Positions 1 through 7,448 are shown, counted from the first letter of the stretch. The stretch is 64,000 nt of DNA from Chromatiales bacterium (GCA_027076325.1 JALTJZ010000014.1:1-64000), one strand, 5' to 3'. Notes: generated by a model not told the origin, from the sequence alone. Numbers and translations: made by a program.

Positions 1-1
1 A

Positions 2-544
2 CTGGCCGATTTTGATACCAATGCCGATGGGGTTGTGGATGTAAACGATGCCAACTTTGCCGGTTTACGTATCTGGCAAGACATCAATAGTGATGGCATC
101 TCACAGGCAGATGAATTACTCACCTTACCACAGGCCGGTGTTGCCTCTATCAACACAGGTTATGAAGACAGCAGCATTGCACAAAACGGCAATGTCATTT
201 CAGGCCTTGGCAGCTATACCCGCACGGATGGTACTTTGTCTTCCATTGCCAGTGCCACCTCGTTGGTCAATCTGGATCTGGCTAATTCAAGCTTTTATTC
301 TGCTTTTGTCAATAGCATACCTGTCACGGCAGAAGCGGCCTTGCTGCCTAATATGAATGGTTCAGGGATGGTACGTAATATGCGCGAGGCGGCTTCGTTA
401 AGTACTGGTTTTTCTAGCATCTTAGCGGGTTATTCTGCATTAGCCACCCGAGAAGAACAGCTTGCCGCACTGGATGATTTAATATCAACGTGGGACGAAA
501 CAAACACGATGTCAACGATGGTTGATAACGCGCTGGCAGCGTGA
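2..544 (+). CDS. C-terminal part of Ca-binding RTX-effector-like protein (module copy 1, 5' end outside window)
   Basis: The reading frame is open from base 2, so the gene starts left of the window; the first ATG at 35 is internal. The visible 180 residues carry acidic EF-hand/dockerin-like loops (DTNADGVVDVND, DINSDGISQADE) that are typical of the C-terminal regions of large RTX or type I secreted proteins. The DNA is about 95% identical to two other copies further right. This copy alone keeps a last roughly 50-residue tail after the NGSGMVRNMR motif, ending in DNALAA. C-terminal ends of type I secretion substrates usually hold the secretion signal, so this may be the only fully exportable copy; that is inference. 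The head domain and function cannot be seen here. Confidence 0.75.
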   Translation: MADFDTNADGVVDVNDANFAGLRIWQDINSDGISQADELLTLPQAGVASINTGYEDSSIAQNGNVISGLGSYTRTDGTLSSIASATSLVNLDLANSSFYSAFVNSIPVTAEAALLPNMNGSGMVRNMREAASLSTGFSSILAGYSALATREEQLAALDDLISTWDETNTMSTMVDNALAA

Positions 545-572
545 AGAAGAGTTGTTTTTTAAGTGTACTGCT

Positions 573-594
573 CCCTTGAAATCAAAGGGTTTTT
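573..594 (+). terminator. candidate Rho-independent terminator after module copy 1
   Basis: Stem CCCTT/AAGGG (573-577 with 585-589) is followed by a run of T at 590-594. The corresponding site after copy 3 has CTCTT/AAGAG, a compensatory change that supports a real RNA stem. The stem is short, so strength is uncertain. Confidence 0.45.
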
Positions 595-647
595 GACGGT
601 AGATCGAGAGCGATTATTTTAAATAATTATAATGAGATGGATAAAAA

Positions 648-1364
648 ATGATTCAAGAAAAAGACAACATGATAATTAGAATAAAATATTCTATTTTAAT
701 TGTTCTATATGCAGTCTTATTAGGTTGCAGTGATGATGCCTCGCAGATTAAAAATAATATAGTGAAGTATAAAATTGGAAAATATGATTTTGATGTACCG
801 CTTTATTATCATTACGGTGAGTATATTAAAAGGAAGCATAAATGGCCTACTCCCTCTCGAGATAGAATCAGTGTTAATGCTTTTTTAATTGATGCGATAC
901 TGCCTGAGTTTCAACCATGGTCAAGTCAAAATGCTAGTGAATTTGTTAGGCTAGGTTGGGGGAACAAAACTCTTATTGTAATTAAAAAAAAGAGGGGAAG
1001 GTTGAAAACTCTTAATGAGTATATTTCATTTTTAAAAAATGGTAGACGGCTTATTAAATCGAACAAACCGCCACGTAGTGATGGGCTTTTGCATTTTATA
1101 GATAGGCTTTCAATAAATAATGTGAACACAGAAAGAAGAGTGGATATTTACGTTAAGAAAGATCCTGCACCTGGAAATTATTTTTTAATTAGATGCAATA
1201 GGGAAAGTAAAGGTAAAACATCACATCCCTACTGTAAAATTATAACTGACTATGATGAAAATATTAGAGTCCAATATTCGTTTAGCAAAAAACATTTAGA
1301 CTCTTGGTCAACATTGGAAAAAAATCTTAGAGAGAAAATTAACGGATTTATTATAAACAATTAA
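648..1364 (+). CDS. putative lipoprotein, candidate immunity or accessory protein of the effector locus
   Basis: A 238-residue protein with a short basic N-terminus, a hydrophobic segment and a lipobox (VLLGC, Cys about residue 27), so it is probably a lipoprotein anchored in the envelope. Starts at 648 or at the internal ATG 669 both give a valid signal sequence. The rest is basic and hydrophilic with Trp-Pro-Thr-Pro near the start of the mature part; I do not recognise the family with certainty. It lies about 100 bp after module copy 1 and ahead of the next effector set. A periplasm-facing lipoprotein next to a putative secreted toxin suggests an immunity role, but that is position-based inference only. 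Its AT-rich composition differs from the more GC-rich module DNA. Confidence 0.6.
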   Translation: MIQEKDNMIIRIKYSILIVLYAVLLGCSDDASQIKNNIVKYKIGKYDFDVPLYYHYGEYIKRKHKWPTPSRDRISVNAFLIDAILPEFQPWSSQNASEFVRLGWGNKTLIVIKKKRGRLKTLNEYISFLKNGRRLIKSNKPPRSDGLLHFIDRLSINNVNTERRVDIYVKKDPAPGNYFLIRCNRESKGKTSHPYCKIITDYDENIRVQYSFSKKHLDSWSTLEKNLREKINGFIINN

Positions 1365-1385
1365 CATAAATGCAAGGAGCATAAA

Positions 1386-1502
1386 ATGGCTATAAATAAT
1401 TTAACCCAAACTCAACTTCAACAATTAAGAGATTTACAGGCAAGTGGTAATGCTGCCGATGTGTTAAAATTTGATTATTATCAAAAGGAGATCTATTTAT
1501 GA
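1386..1502 (+). CDS. 38-residue small protein, translationally coupled to the next gene
   Basis: ATG at 1386 is preceded by AGGAG at 1375-1379 with good spacing, and the stop TGA (1500-1502) overlaps the ATG of the next gene (1499) as ATGA. The 38-residue product starts MAINNLTQTQLQQLRDLQ, is Gln/Leu/Asn-rich and hydrophilic, and contains AAD and DYYQKE; it has no recognisable domain. The clear ribosome binding site and the stop-start overlap argue for real translation. It might be a leader that couples translation of the 1499 gene, or the surviving N-terminus of an old effector head. Function unknown. Confidence 0.5.
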   Translation: MAINNLTQTQLQQLRDLQASGNAADVLKFDYYQKEIYL

Positions 1503-1975
1503 TTTTTGTATTTATTTCGGTTGCTGTTGTAATTTCTATGGGTTTTGTGTTCGTGTTTCATCGGAAGTGTATAAAACCTGCATTTTATAGTGTGCTTATT
1601 TTTTTGACGATAGTGTTTTTTTTGTACAACTTTAAGATGGGCTTTAAAAGTTTAACTGAGCATAAAAAGCTTGTTGATATTTCTATTGCGCTTTGTGGTA
1701 AACCGTTAGAAAAAGAAAGGATTCACTGTGGGCCTAAATTTACGGTGGATGGCATAACTGTTAGAGTTTTATCTCGATTAAAAACAAATAAATTAAGTGA
1801 TGAAGAAATCAATAAAATTGTAGTGCGAGCCAAAGAAGTTAAACCACTTATAACTACTAAAACATTGCAGCTAAATTTTACAACGCAAGTGATAAGTAAA
1901 GAATCTACGAATAATTCTAAGGGAGCAAAAGTAACTTTTTATTCGTATCATATATATAAAACAATACAAATTTAA
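1499..1975 (+). CDS. two-TM small membrane protein, candidate immunity protein for the 1993 effector
   Basis: A 158-residue protein with two hydrophobic helices in the first 50 residues (about 2-19 and 28-46) followed by a hydrophilic domain with paired Cys residues (LCGKPL and HCGPKF). It ends 17 bp before the effector gene at 1993, and its ATG overlaps the stop of the 38-residue ORF, so the three read as one operon. I do not recognise the family. A small membrane protein encoded immediately next to a secreted enzyme with a candidate amidase fold would fit immunity, but this is inferred from position only. It is AT-rich compared with the module DNA downstream. Confidence 0.6.
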   Translation: MIFVFISVAVVISMGFVFVFHRKCIKPAFYSVLIFLTIVFFLYNFKMGFKSLTEHKKLVDISIALCGKPLEKERIHCGPKFTVDGITVRVLSRLKTNKLSDEEINKIVVRAKEVKPLITTKTLQLNFTTQVISKESTNNSKGAKVTFYSYHIYKTIQI

Positions 1976-1992
1976 AAATAGGGAGATTTATA

Positions 1993-3180
1993 ATGACATA
2001 TACAGTAACTATTTCTGTGGATTTAGCAAGCAACCCCTCTACTCTACCCGGGCATGCATACTATGAAATTAGTGATGGAGTTAACCCACCTCAGACGTAC
2101 GGTTTTTATCCTGATTCAGGAGCGAGTGACTGGGATATGGTTACTGGTAGCACTGTAATAGGAGATGTTCGTACAGATGATAATATAGTTCGTACACCTG
2201 ATGCTTCATATACCTATGAAATTACTAAAGAACAATACGATGCATTGAAAGCAGGATCTGATCTAGCTGTTTCTAATCCACCTGATTATGATTTGTATGA
2301 TAACAATTGTACTTCATTCGTTAAAGAAATGTTGTGGGGAATTGGAATTGATCTTTATGACACAGCAGGTAATGACATTACACCTGCTGGAATGTGGGCA
2401 GATATATGGTTCGATACATTAAGTGATGGGTTTCAACAAATGGCCGATGGTTGGAATAAATTCTGGGGTGAAATTGGTGGAGATATTAATCGCTGGGTAA
2501 ATGAAACATTCTTTGCATCTCAGGCATGGCAAGCCCCACGCGACCCGTTAGCCTTTGACCTTGATGGCGATGGCATAGAAACACTTGCAGAAAACGGCAA
2601 TGCCGGTGTGTTATTTGATCACGAAGGCAATGACGTTAAAACCGCTACCGGCTGGATTGCCCCCGATGATGGTTTCCTTGTTTATGATCGTAATGGCAAT
2701 GGTGTTATCGATAATGGCACAGAACTGTTTGGTGACAACACCGCTTTAAATGCAGGCGGTACCGCCGCCAATGGTTTCGAAGCACTGGCCGATTTTGATA
2801 CCAACGCCGATGGGGTTGTGGATGTAAACGATGCCAACTTTGCCGGTTTACGTATCTGGCAAGACATCAATAGTGATGGCATCTCACAGGCAGATGAATT
2901 ACTCACCTTAGCACAGGCCGGTGTTGCGTCTATTAATACAGGTTATGAAGACAGCAGCATTGTACAAAACGGCAATGTCATTTCAGGCCTCGGCAGCTAC
3001 ACCCGCACGGATGGTACTCTGTCTTCCATTGCCAGTGCCACCTCATTGGTTAATCTGGATCTGGCTAATTCAAGTTTTTATTCTGCTTTTGTAGATAGCA
3101 TACCGGTTACGGCAGAAGCGGCCTTGCTGCCTAATATGAATGGTTCGGGGATGGTGCGTAATATGCGAGCAGCGGCATAA
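1993..3180 (+). CDS. effector-like protein: permuted papain-like/amidase-like head fused to the Ca-binding C-terminal module (copy 2)
   Basis: A 395-residue protein. Residues 1-155 form a unique head with a GHAYYEI motif (His21) and YDNNCTSFV (Cys106). This His-before-Cys order resembles the circularly permuted papain/NlpC-P60-like hydrolases that include peptidoglycan amidases and acyltransferases; no catalytic assignment is proven. From about residue 175 (ASQAWQAPRDPLAFDLDGDG) the sequence becomes the shared module, with four acidic EF-hand-like loops. It stops at NMRAAA, lacking the last about 50 residues present in copy 1. A GGGAG-type ribosome binding site precedes ATG 1993. Substrate could be cell-wall peptide or lipid. 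No N-terminal signal peptide is visible, consistent with type I or other one-step export. Confidence 0.7.
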   Translation: MTYTVTISVDLASNPSTLPGHAYYEISDGVNPPQTYGFYPDSGASDWDMVTGSTVIGDVRTDDNIVRTPDASYTYEITKEQYDALKAGSDLAVSNPPDYDLYDNNCTSFVKEMLWGIGIDLYDTAGNDITPAGMWADIWFDTLSDGFQQMADGWNKFWGEIGGDINRWVNETFFASQAWQAPRDPLAFDLDGDGIETLAENGNAGVLFDHEGNDVKTATGWIAPDDGFLVYDRNGNGVIDNGTELFGDNTALNAGGTAANGFEALADFDTNADGVVDVNDANFAGLRIWQDINSDGISQADELLTLAQAGVASINTGYEDSSIVQNGNVISGLGSYTRTDGTLSSIASATSLVNLDLANSSFYSAFVDSIPVTAEAALLPNMNGSGMVRNMRAAA

Positions 3181-3262
3181 AGATGAATTATTTTTTAAGT
3201 GGTTTTCCTTTTGAAATGAAAGAGCTTTTAACAGTAGCAAGGGAACGGTAGTTATCAATATG
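2515..3262 (+). repeat. module repeat, copy 2 (748 bp)
   Basis: DNA repeat shared with 5044-5791 (same 748-bp span) and with 1 to about 605. It begins at the codons for ASQ.WQAPRDP, covers the whole Ca-binding module, and runs about 80 bp past the stop codon into a conserved 3' untranslated stretch. By eye the 1-388 part and its counterparts differ at about 18-20 positions, i.e. about 95% identity, mostly at third codon positions. The upstream sequence is unrelated between copies. Confidence 0.9.
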
Positions 3263-3409
3263 CTTAACGATATTAAGAGTATGTGAAAATAAGCGAGGAT
3301 TAATTTTAGAATGAGAAATCAAGATAAATTTAACGGGCGTGTCAGGAAATTTACACTAAATATTTAAAAAATAAGATTTTTAACGGAAGATAAAACCAAG
3401 GATAGCTAA
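3181..3409. other. intergenic end of repeat copy 2 plus AT-rich spacer
   Basis: The first 80 bp are the conserved 3' tail of the module repeat, ending in GTTATCAATATG. The rest is AT-rich with no open frame of note until the relic gene at 3410. Confidence 0.6.
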
Positions 3410-3559
3410 ATGCGATTTAAGCGATTTGAAAAAACTATAGTGCAAAAAGAAAATGAGAGAAAATTAAACATTATATATGCTGTGTGGGAACTGCCTGCCT
3501 TTATTCTTTTATTTGTAGATTACCAAACATTCCATGCAGGGCTCCGGGCTGGTGCGTGA
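3410..3559 (+). pseudogene. relic of a small membrane-protein gene, truncated by recombination
   Basis: An AAGGA ribosome binding site precedes ATG 3410. The frame encodes about 40 residues of native-looking sequence (basic N-terminus, ENERKLNIIYA, then a hydrophobic helix FILLFV). It then runs into the orphan module tail in the wrong frame and stops at 3557-3559. A related stretch (ERKLKIVYA..GMLWLVIV) survives after module copy 3 at 5892-5993. Both relics sit after a module copy, so the gene probably was a companion (perhaps immunity) gene that was broken when modules recombined. Confidence 0.5.
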
Positions 3560-3728
3560 TATGTGTGAAGTGGCGAGTTTAGACACGGCCTTTGCCGCGG
3601 CATTAACTAGCTACTCTGCATTTACCACCCGCGAAGAAGCACAACTCGGAGCACTGAATGATTTACTTCTCGAGTGGGGTGAAACCAGTGGTATGCCGAG
3701 TGCGATTGACTGGGCGTTGGCGGCATAA
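3519..3728 (+). pseudogene. orphan C-terminal tail of an effector module
   Basis: The open stretch after the in-frame stop at 3516-3518 encodes MQGSGLVRDM...TREEAQLGALNDLL...DWALAA. This aligns end to end with the last about 65 residues of module copy 1 (NGSGMVRNM...TREEQLAALDDLI...DNALAA). It lacks the Ca-binding part, a ribosome binding site and any head, so it is a fragment rather than a gene. Divergence from copy 1 is large, so it derives from a different, now lost family member. It overlaps the relic gene at 3410 in another frame, which places the recombination point near 3520-3535. Confidence 0.75.
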
Positions 3729-3756
3729 AATTTAAAAAAGCTTTGTTGAGGAAAAC

Positions 3757-4311
3757 ATGAAATTTAAATATAAAAATAAGATGATGCCTGAGCTTAACTC
3801 AAATATTTTATTGAGTGTCGTCATGTTTTATTTATTAATTAATATGCTTCCGTGGGGATGGATCTACCAGTTTACCGTTTATCAAAATTTTGTAGATTTT
3901 ATGTCTTATTTAGTTCCAAGCATAAAGCTTTTGCCAGGAGAAGCCAGGCATGGTGGTTATGAGTATTCTGTTGCTCAGTTATCCATGCTGCATTTTTTTG
4001 GGATTATATTCGTTTTCTATATTATCTATAGAACTAAAAAAGCTAATAATCCTATGCCAAAAATTTATAAAAAGAAGGGGGTTTTGCTTAATGGTATTGT
4101 GTCTTCGTTCGGTCTTGGATTGTTTTTTGTTGTTTTTTTTCACTATTGGCAGGGAACATTTAATTATTCCGTAAAGGATGGATTTCATGATGTTGAGTGG
4201 AAAATGACCTTGATGTACGTTGTGTTTTGGTATCTTCTGGCAGCAATGTTTGGCTTGACATCATTTTTTTTAAAAACTTTAATTTCACATAAAAATTATC
4301 AATATAAATAA
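3757..4311 (+). CDS. four-TM membrane protein, candidate immunity protein for the 4324 effector
   Basis: A 184-residue integral membrane protein with about four hydrophobic helices (about 15-32, 75-92, 112-130, 150-172) joined by short basic loops; strongly AT-rich. A GAGGA-type ribosome binding site precedes ATG 3757. The stop lies 12 bp before the ATG of the effector-like gene at 4324, so the two are almost certainly co-transcribed. The family is unrecognised. A polytopic membrane protein beside an effector whose head carries a long hydrophobic hairpin would suit immunity to a membrane-acting toxin; this is inference from position and topology. Confidence 0.6.
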   Translation: MKFKYKNKMMPELNSNILLSVVMFYLLINMLPWGWIYQFTVYQNFVDFMSYLVPSIKLLPGEARHGGYEYSVAQLSMLHFFGIIFVFYIIYRTKKANNPMPKIYKKKGVLLNGIVSSFGLGLFFVVFFHYWQGTFNYSVKDGFHDVEWKMTLMYVVFWYLLAAMFGLTSFFLKTLISHKNYQYK

Positions 4312-4323
4312 AAGGAGATTATT

Positions 4324-5709
4324 ATGGCTGTTACATTTGAAAGTGTTACTGGTGGTTTGTTAAATGGTATTAGTCAATTAAATGACAATACGATTAGTCA
4401 AGGTGATTTATTTGGGCAGTATTTTGATGCGAATCAATACCTGCAAGATAAAAAATATGATTTGCAATATAGTTATTACCTAGAAAAACAACATTTAGAT
4501 CGGATTAAAGGTGATCCTGTTTTGCAGGATGTATTAAAGCAAAGTTATTCAAAACTTCAATCTGATATTCAAAACTCAATAGATTATGCGAAAACTCAGG
4601 CAGGTGGATTAGAAGGGGATATCGCGAATAAGCAGAAATGGAATTCATTTTTTCAAAATATGGGAAAGCTTGCGGGTGTGGGTGGTGCCGCCTATTCGTC
4701 ATACCAGACATTTGATGCATTTACCAGTGGTAATGATGTTGAATTAGGGAAAAGTGTTGTTACTACAATCGCAACTGGTATGGCTGCTTCACTTATCACC
4801 GCTTCTTTAGCTAGTGCTGCGGCTGTGGGTACAGTTTCTCTATTAAGCCTAGCTGCCATAGTTGCCGCAGCAACAATTGTAGTGGCTGTCGCAATTGATA
4901 CCTTCCTACCAGCTGAAGTAGCTGAATTTATTGGGGATGCAACACATAGTATTTTTGAAACCATATGGGACTTGACACCACTTGATGAATTTGGAGACTG
5001 GCTTGGCCGTAAAATATTCGACTTCGTAAACACCAACTTCTCCGCATCTCAAGTATGGCAAGCCCCACGCGACCCGTTAGCCTTTGACCTTGATGGCGAC
5101 GGAATAGAAACACTCGCAGAAAACGGCAATGCGGGTGTGTTATTTGATCACGAAGGCAATGACGTTAAAACCGCCACCGGCTGGATTGCGCCCGACGATG
5201 GTTTTCTTGTTTATGATCGTAACGGCAATGGTGTTATCGATAATGGCACAGAACTGTTTGGTGACAACACCGCTTTAAATGCAGGCGGCACCGCCGCCAA
5301 TGGTTTTGAAGCACTGGCCGATTTTGATACCAACGCCGATGGGGTTGTGGATGTAAACGATGCTAACTTTGCCGGTTTACGTATCTGGCAAGACATTAAC
5401 AGCGATGGCATCTCGCAGGCAGATGAATTACTCACCTTAGCACAGGCCGGTGTTGCCTCTATCAACACAGGTTATGAAGACAGCAGCATTGCACAAAACG
5501 GCAATGTCATTTCAGGCCTCGGCAGTTATACCCGCACGGATGGTACTTTGTCTTCCATTGCCAGTGCCACCTCGTTGGTTAATCTGGATCTGGCTAATTC
5601 AAGCTTTTATTCTTCTTTTGTCGATAGCATACCGGTTACGGCAGAAGCAGCCTTACTTCCGACTATGAATGGTTCAGGGATGGTGCGTAATATGCGAGCA
5701 GCGGCATAA
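4324..5709 (+). CDS. effector-like protein: hydrophobic-hairpin head fused to the Ca-binding C-terminal module (copy 3)
   Basis: A 461-residue protein. Residues 1-115 are polar and helix-prone. Residues about 145-192 form a long Ala/Val/Leu-rich hydrophobic hairpin (two membrane-length segments with small-residue packing), as in pore-forming or membrane-inserting heads. From residue 240 (ASQVWQAPRDPLAFDL) it becomes the shared module with DxDxDG Ca-binding loops and ends at NMRAAA, without the copy 1 tail. AAAGGAG ribosome binding site at 4312-4318. The head has no resemblance to the head of the 1993 gene, yet the modules are nearly identical, so the head was swapped. No signal peptide. The toxin role is inferred. 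Confidence 0.7.
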   Translation: MAVTFESVTGGLLNGISQLNDNTISQGDLFGQYFDANQYLQDKKYDLQYSYYLEKQHLDRIKGDPVLQDVLKQSYSKLQSDIQNSIDYAKTQAGGLEGDIANKQKWNSFFQNMGKLAGVGGAAYSSYQTFDAFTSGNDVELGKSVVTTIATGMAASLITASLASAAAVGTVSLLSLAAIVAAATIVVAVAIDTFLPAEVAEFIGDATHSIFETIWDLTPLDEFGDWLGRKIFDFVNTNFSASQVWQAPRDPLAFDLDGDGIETLAENGNAGVLFDHEGNDVKTATGWIAPDDGFLVYDRNGNGVIDNGTELFGDNTALNAGGTAANGFEALADFDTNADGVVDVNDANFAGLRIWQDINSDGISQADELLTLAQAGVASINTGYEDSSIAQNGNVISGLGSYTRTDGTLSSIASATSLVNLDLANSSFYSSFVDSIPVTAEAALLPTMNGSGMVRNMRAAA

Positions 5710-5791
5710 AGATGAATTATTTTTTAAATATACTGCCTCTTGAAATGAAAGAGTTTTCGACGGTAGCGAGGGAGCGGTAGTTATCAATATG
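5044..5791 (+). repeat. module repeat, copy 3 (748 bp)
   Basis: Same boundaries as the copy at 2515-3262: it starts at the ASQ.WQAPRDP codons and ends about 80 bp after the stop at GTTATCAATATG. The equal length and shared loss of the module tail show that copies 2 and 3 descend from one tail-less copy, or that one was converted by the other. Confidence 0.9.
5737..5757 (+). terminator. candidate terminator after module copy 3
   Basis: CTCTT at 5737-5741 pairs with AAGAG at 5749-5753 and is followed by TTTT. It is the counterpart of the CCCTT/AAGGG stem after copy 1. Confidence 0.35.
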
Positions 5792-5891
5792 ACAAATTTT
5801 ATTAATGGTATGTAAAAATTAGAATTGATTTTTAAAGGGAAATTAAGTTCGTAAGGCGATCTAAATACGGTTTAATATTTTGATGAATTAA

Positions 5892-5993
5892 AAGTTAGAA
5901 AGAAAATTAAAGATTGTTTACGCTACGTTGGGTATGCTCTGGCTTGTTATTGTTAAATTAGGGATTGATATTTCATATGAAAAAGAAAAATAA
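5892..5993 (+). pseudogene. relic of the same small membrane-protein gene as at 3410
   Basis: An open stretch between stops encodes ERKLKIVYATLGMLWLVIVK, matching ENERKLNIIYA plus the hydrophobic helix of the 3410 relic in composition and position after a module copy. No start codon survives in frame (stop at 5889-5891), and the 5' part appears frameshifted. It overlaps the start of the next gene in a different frame. Confidence 0.4.
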
Positions 5994-6576
5994 ATACATT
6001 TTGTTGTTCTCTTTAATATTACTGGCTCTAATGGCGCTGGGGTTTTGGTTAAGGTTTTACGGTACTCCAGGGCATATTGTATTACCAGAATCTAATAAAA
6101 ACTATACGGTTAAAATAAATTCATTTATGGATGCAAAATATAGATTTTTGCTCTCCGATAATTCTAATGAAGAATATTATTTTATAGCTTCTCCAGGTGA
6201 CGGAGAATGTGGGGAATATATTAATGCGAATATTGTGAGTATTGAAAATAATTTGTCTGTTTCAGGTATGTTCGCCCCTGTTTCCTGTATGAGAAGAAAT
6301 AATGTACAGCCCAGGCTTATTTCCATGGAGGCTGGGAAATATATTGTTAAGGTTTATTTGGGGGAGGTTAAAATTAAAAATTTTGAAGATAATGTTTATA
6401 CACTGCGTATAGGGATGAGAAAGCCAGGAAAAGGATTTTTGTGGAGATTAAGATTTCATTTGTATTATCAAGTTGGACTATTTGGTCTATTTTATTTTTT
6501 GAGTTTGCTTATGTATTTTGTGGGGAAGTTTTTGTTGAATCAGTTTTCATCAATCGATTCAAATATCGACAAGTAA
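5977..6576 (+). CDS. small two-TM membrane protein of the effector locus
   Basis: About 199 residues from ATG 5977 (a TTG at 5965 would add four residues). One N-terminal membrane helix (ILLFSLILLALMALGFWL), a central extracytoplasmic domain of about 120 residues with Cys residues at GDGECGEY and APVSCMRR, and a second helix near the C-terminus (VGLFGLFYFLSLLMYFVG). The two Cys may form a disulfide. The family is unrecognised. It follows module copy 3 by about 265 bp and runs convergently into rsgA, overlapping its 3' end by 37 bp. It could be an immunity protein exposed to the periplasm, judging only by topology and place. Confidence 0.6.
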   Translation: MKKKNKYILLFSLILLALMALGFWLRFYGTPGHIVLPESNKNYTVKINSFMDAKYRFLLSDNSNEEYYFIASPGDGECGEYINANIVSIENNLSVSGMFAPVSCMRRNNVQPRLISMEAGKYIVKVYLGEVKIKNFEDNVYTLRIGMRKPGKGFLWRLRFHLYYQVGLFGLFYFLSLLMYFVGKFLLNQFSSIDSNIDK

Positions 6577-7448
6577 CTTTCATAGCGCTGTTTGCTAATC
6601 GTTCCTTCATTTACTGCAGCAACAACGGCACAACCGGGTTCGGCGTGGTGCAGGCAGTCTCGAAATTTGCATTGTTCACTGTGTTGTTGTATTTCTTTAA
6701 AGCCGTGTGCAAGTTCACTTTTTTCTATATTCCATAAACCAAATTCCCGTATACCGGGCGAGTCGATTAGTTTCCCATTGCCTGGAATCGAATAAAGATA
6801 AGCGGTGGTTGTGGTGTGTTTGCCTTTATTGGTGCTGTCCGATATTTTTTTTGTTATTGCAGGCTGATCGAGCAGGATGGCATTGACGATGGATGACTTG
6901 CCCACACCGGATTGGCCAACAACAATATTTGTTTTGTTGGCCATAATATCAAGTAGTGCCTTAATCCCCTTGTTATTTTTAGCGCTGATGTAAAAAAGGG
7001 GAATGTTTATATCTGAATAGTTTTGCATACGGTTTTTAAGTTGTTCAGCCTTATCATCTGTGAGTAAATCGATTTTATTTAAAGCAATAACCGGTGTGAA
7101 GTTAGAAAATATTGCTGCAATCAGGTAGCGATCAATCAGGCCGTATTTAATAGAATCATTAGCACTGACAACAATAATCATTTGATCAATGTTGACGGCA
7201 ATTTGTTTGGGTTTAGGGTTTAGATTATTACGGCGGGATAAAATACTGCGACGGGGCAGGATTTCTGTAATAACGGTTTCATTGTTTTTCTCATTTTTAT
7301 AGCTGACTTTGTCACCACATAACGGTTTGCCAATACTTTTTAATGATTTTGCGGTGAGTAGTTGTTTGTCTGTTGTTTCGATTTTACACTGGTTTCCATA
7401 ACTGGCGATAACGGTTGCATGATGTGTCTTTTTATCATCCTTCGACAT
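6540..7448 (-). CDS. rsgA: small ribosomal subunit biogenesis GTPase RsgA
   Basis: A 302-residue circularly permuted GTPase acting late in 30S subunit maturation. An N-terminal OB-fold (to about 90) is followed by the permuted G motifs: NKID at 124-127, P-loop GQSGVGKSS at 178-186, and DSPG at 229-232. A C-terminal zinc knuckle is formed by Cys260, Cys265, His267 and Cys273. Length and motif order match the family. The 3' end overlaps the convergent membrane-protein gene by 37 bp. It lies near orn, as in many gammaproteobacteria, although here a cytochrome and a protease gene intervene. Basal gene; marks the return to core genome after the accessory locus. Confidence 0.96.
   Translation of the reverse strand: MSKDDKKTHHATVIASYGNQCKIETTDKQLLTAKSLKSIGKPLCGDKVSYKNEKNNETVITEILPRRSILSRRNNLNPKPKQIAVNIDQMIIVVSANDSIKYGLIDRYLIAAIFSNFTPVIALNKIDLLTDDKAEQLKNRMQNYSDINIPLFYISAKNNKGIKALLDIMANKTNIVVGQSGVGKSSIVNAILLDQPAITKKISDSTNKGKHTTTTAYLYSIPGNGKLIDSPGIREFGLWNIEKSELAHGFKEIQQHSEQCKFRDCLHHAEPGCAVVAAVNEGTISKQRYESYLSIFESIDEN

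Noticed and set aside
2682-2906. Minus-strand ORFs over the modules (also 5211-5468)
   Set aside because: They are repeated only because the module DNA is repeated, with no ribosome site or sensible protein; shadows of the plus-strand gene.
3534-3728. Independent 64-residue gene at 3534
   Set aside because: Aligns to the end of the effector module, has no ribosome site, and is better explained as a recombination fragment.
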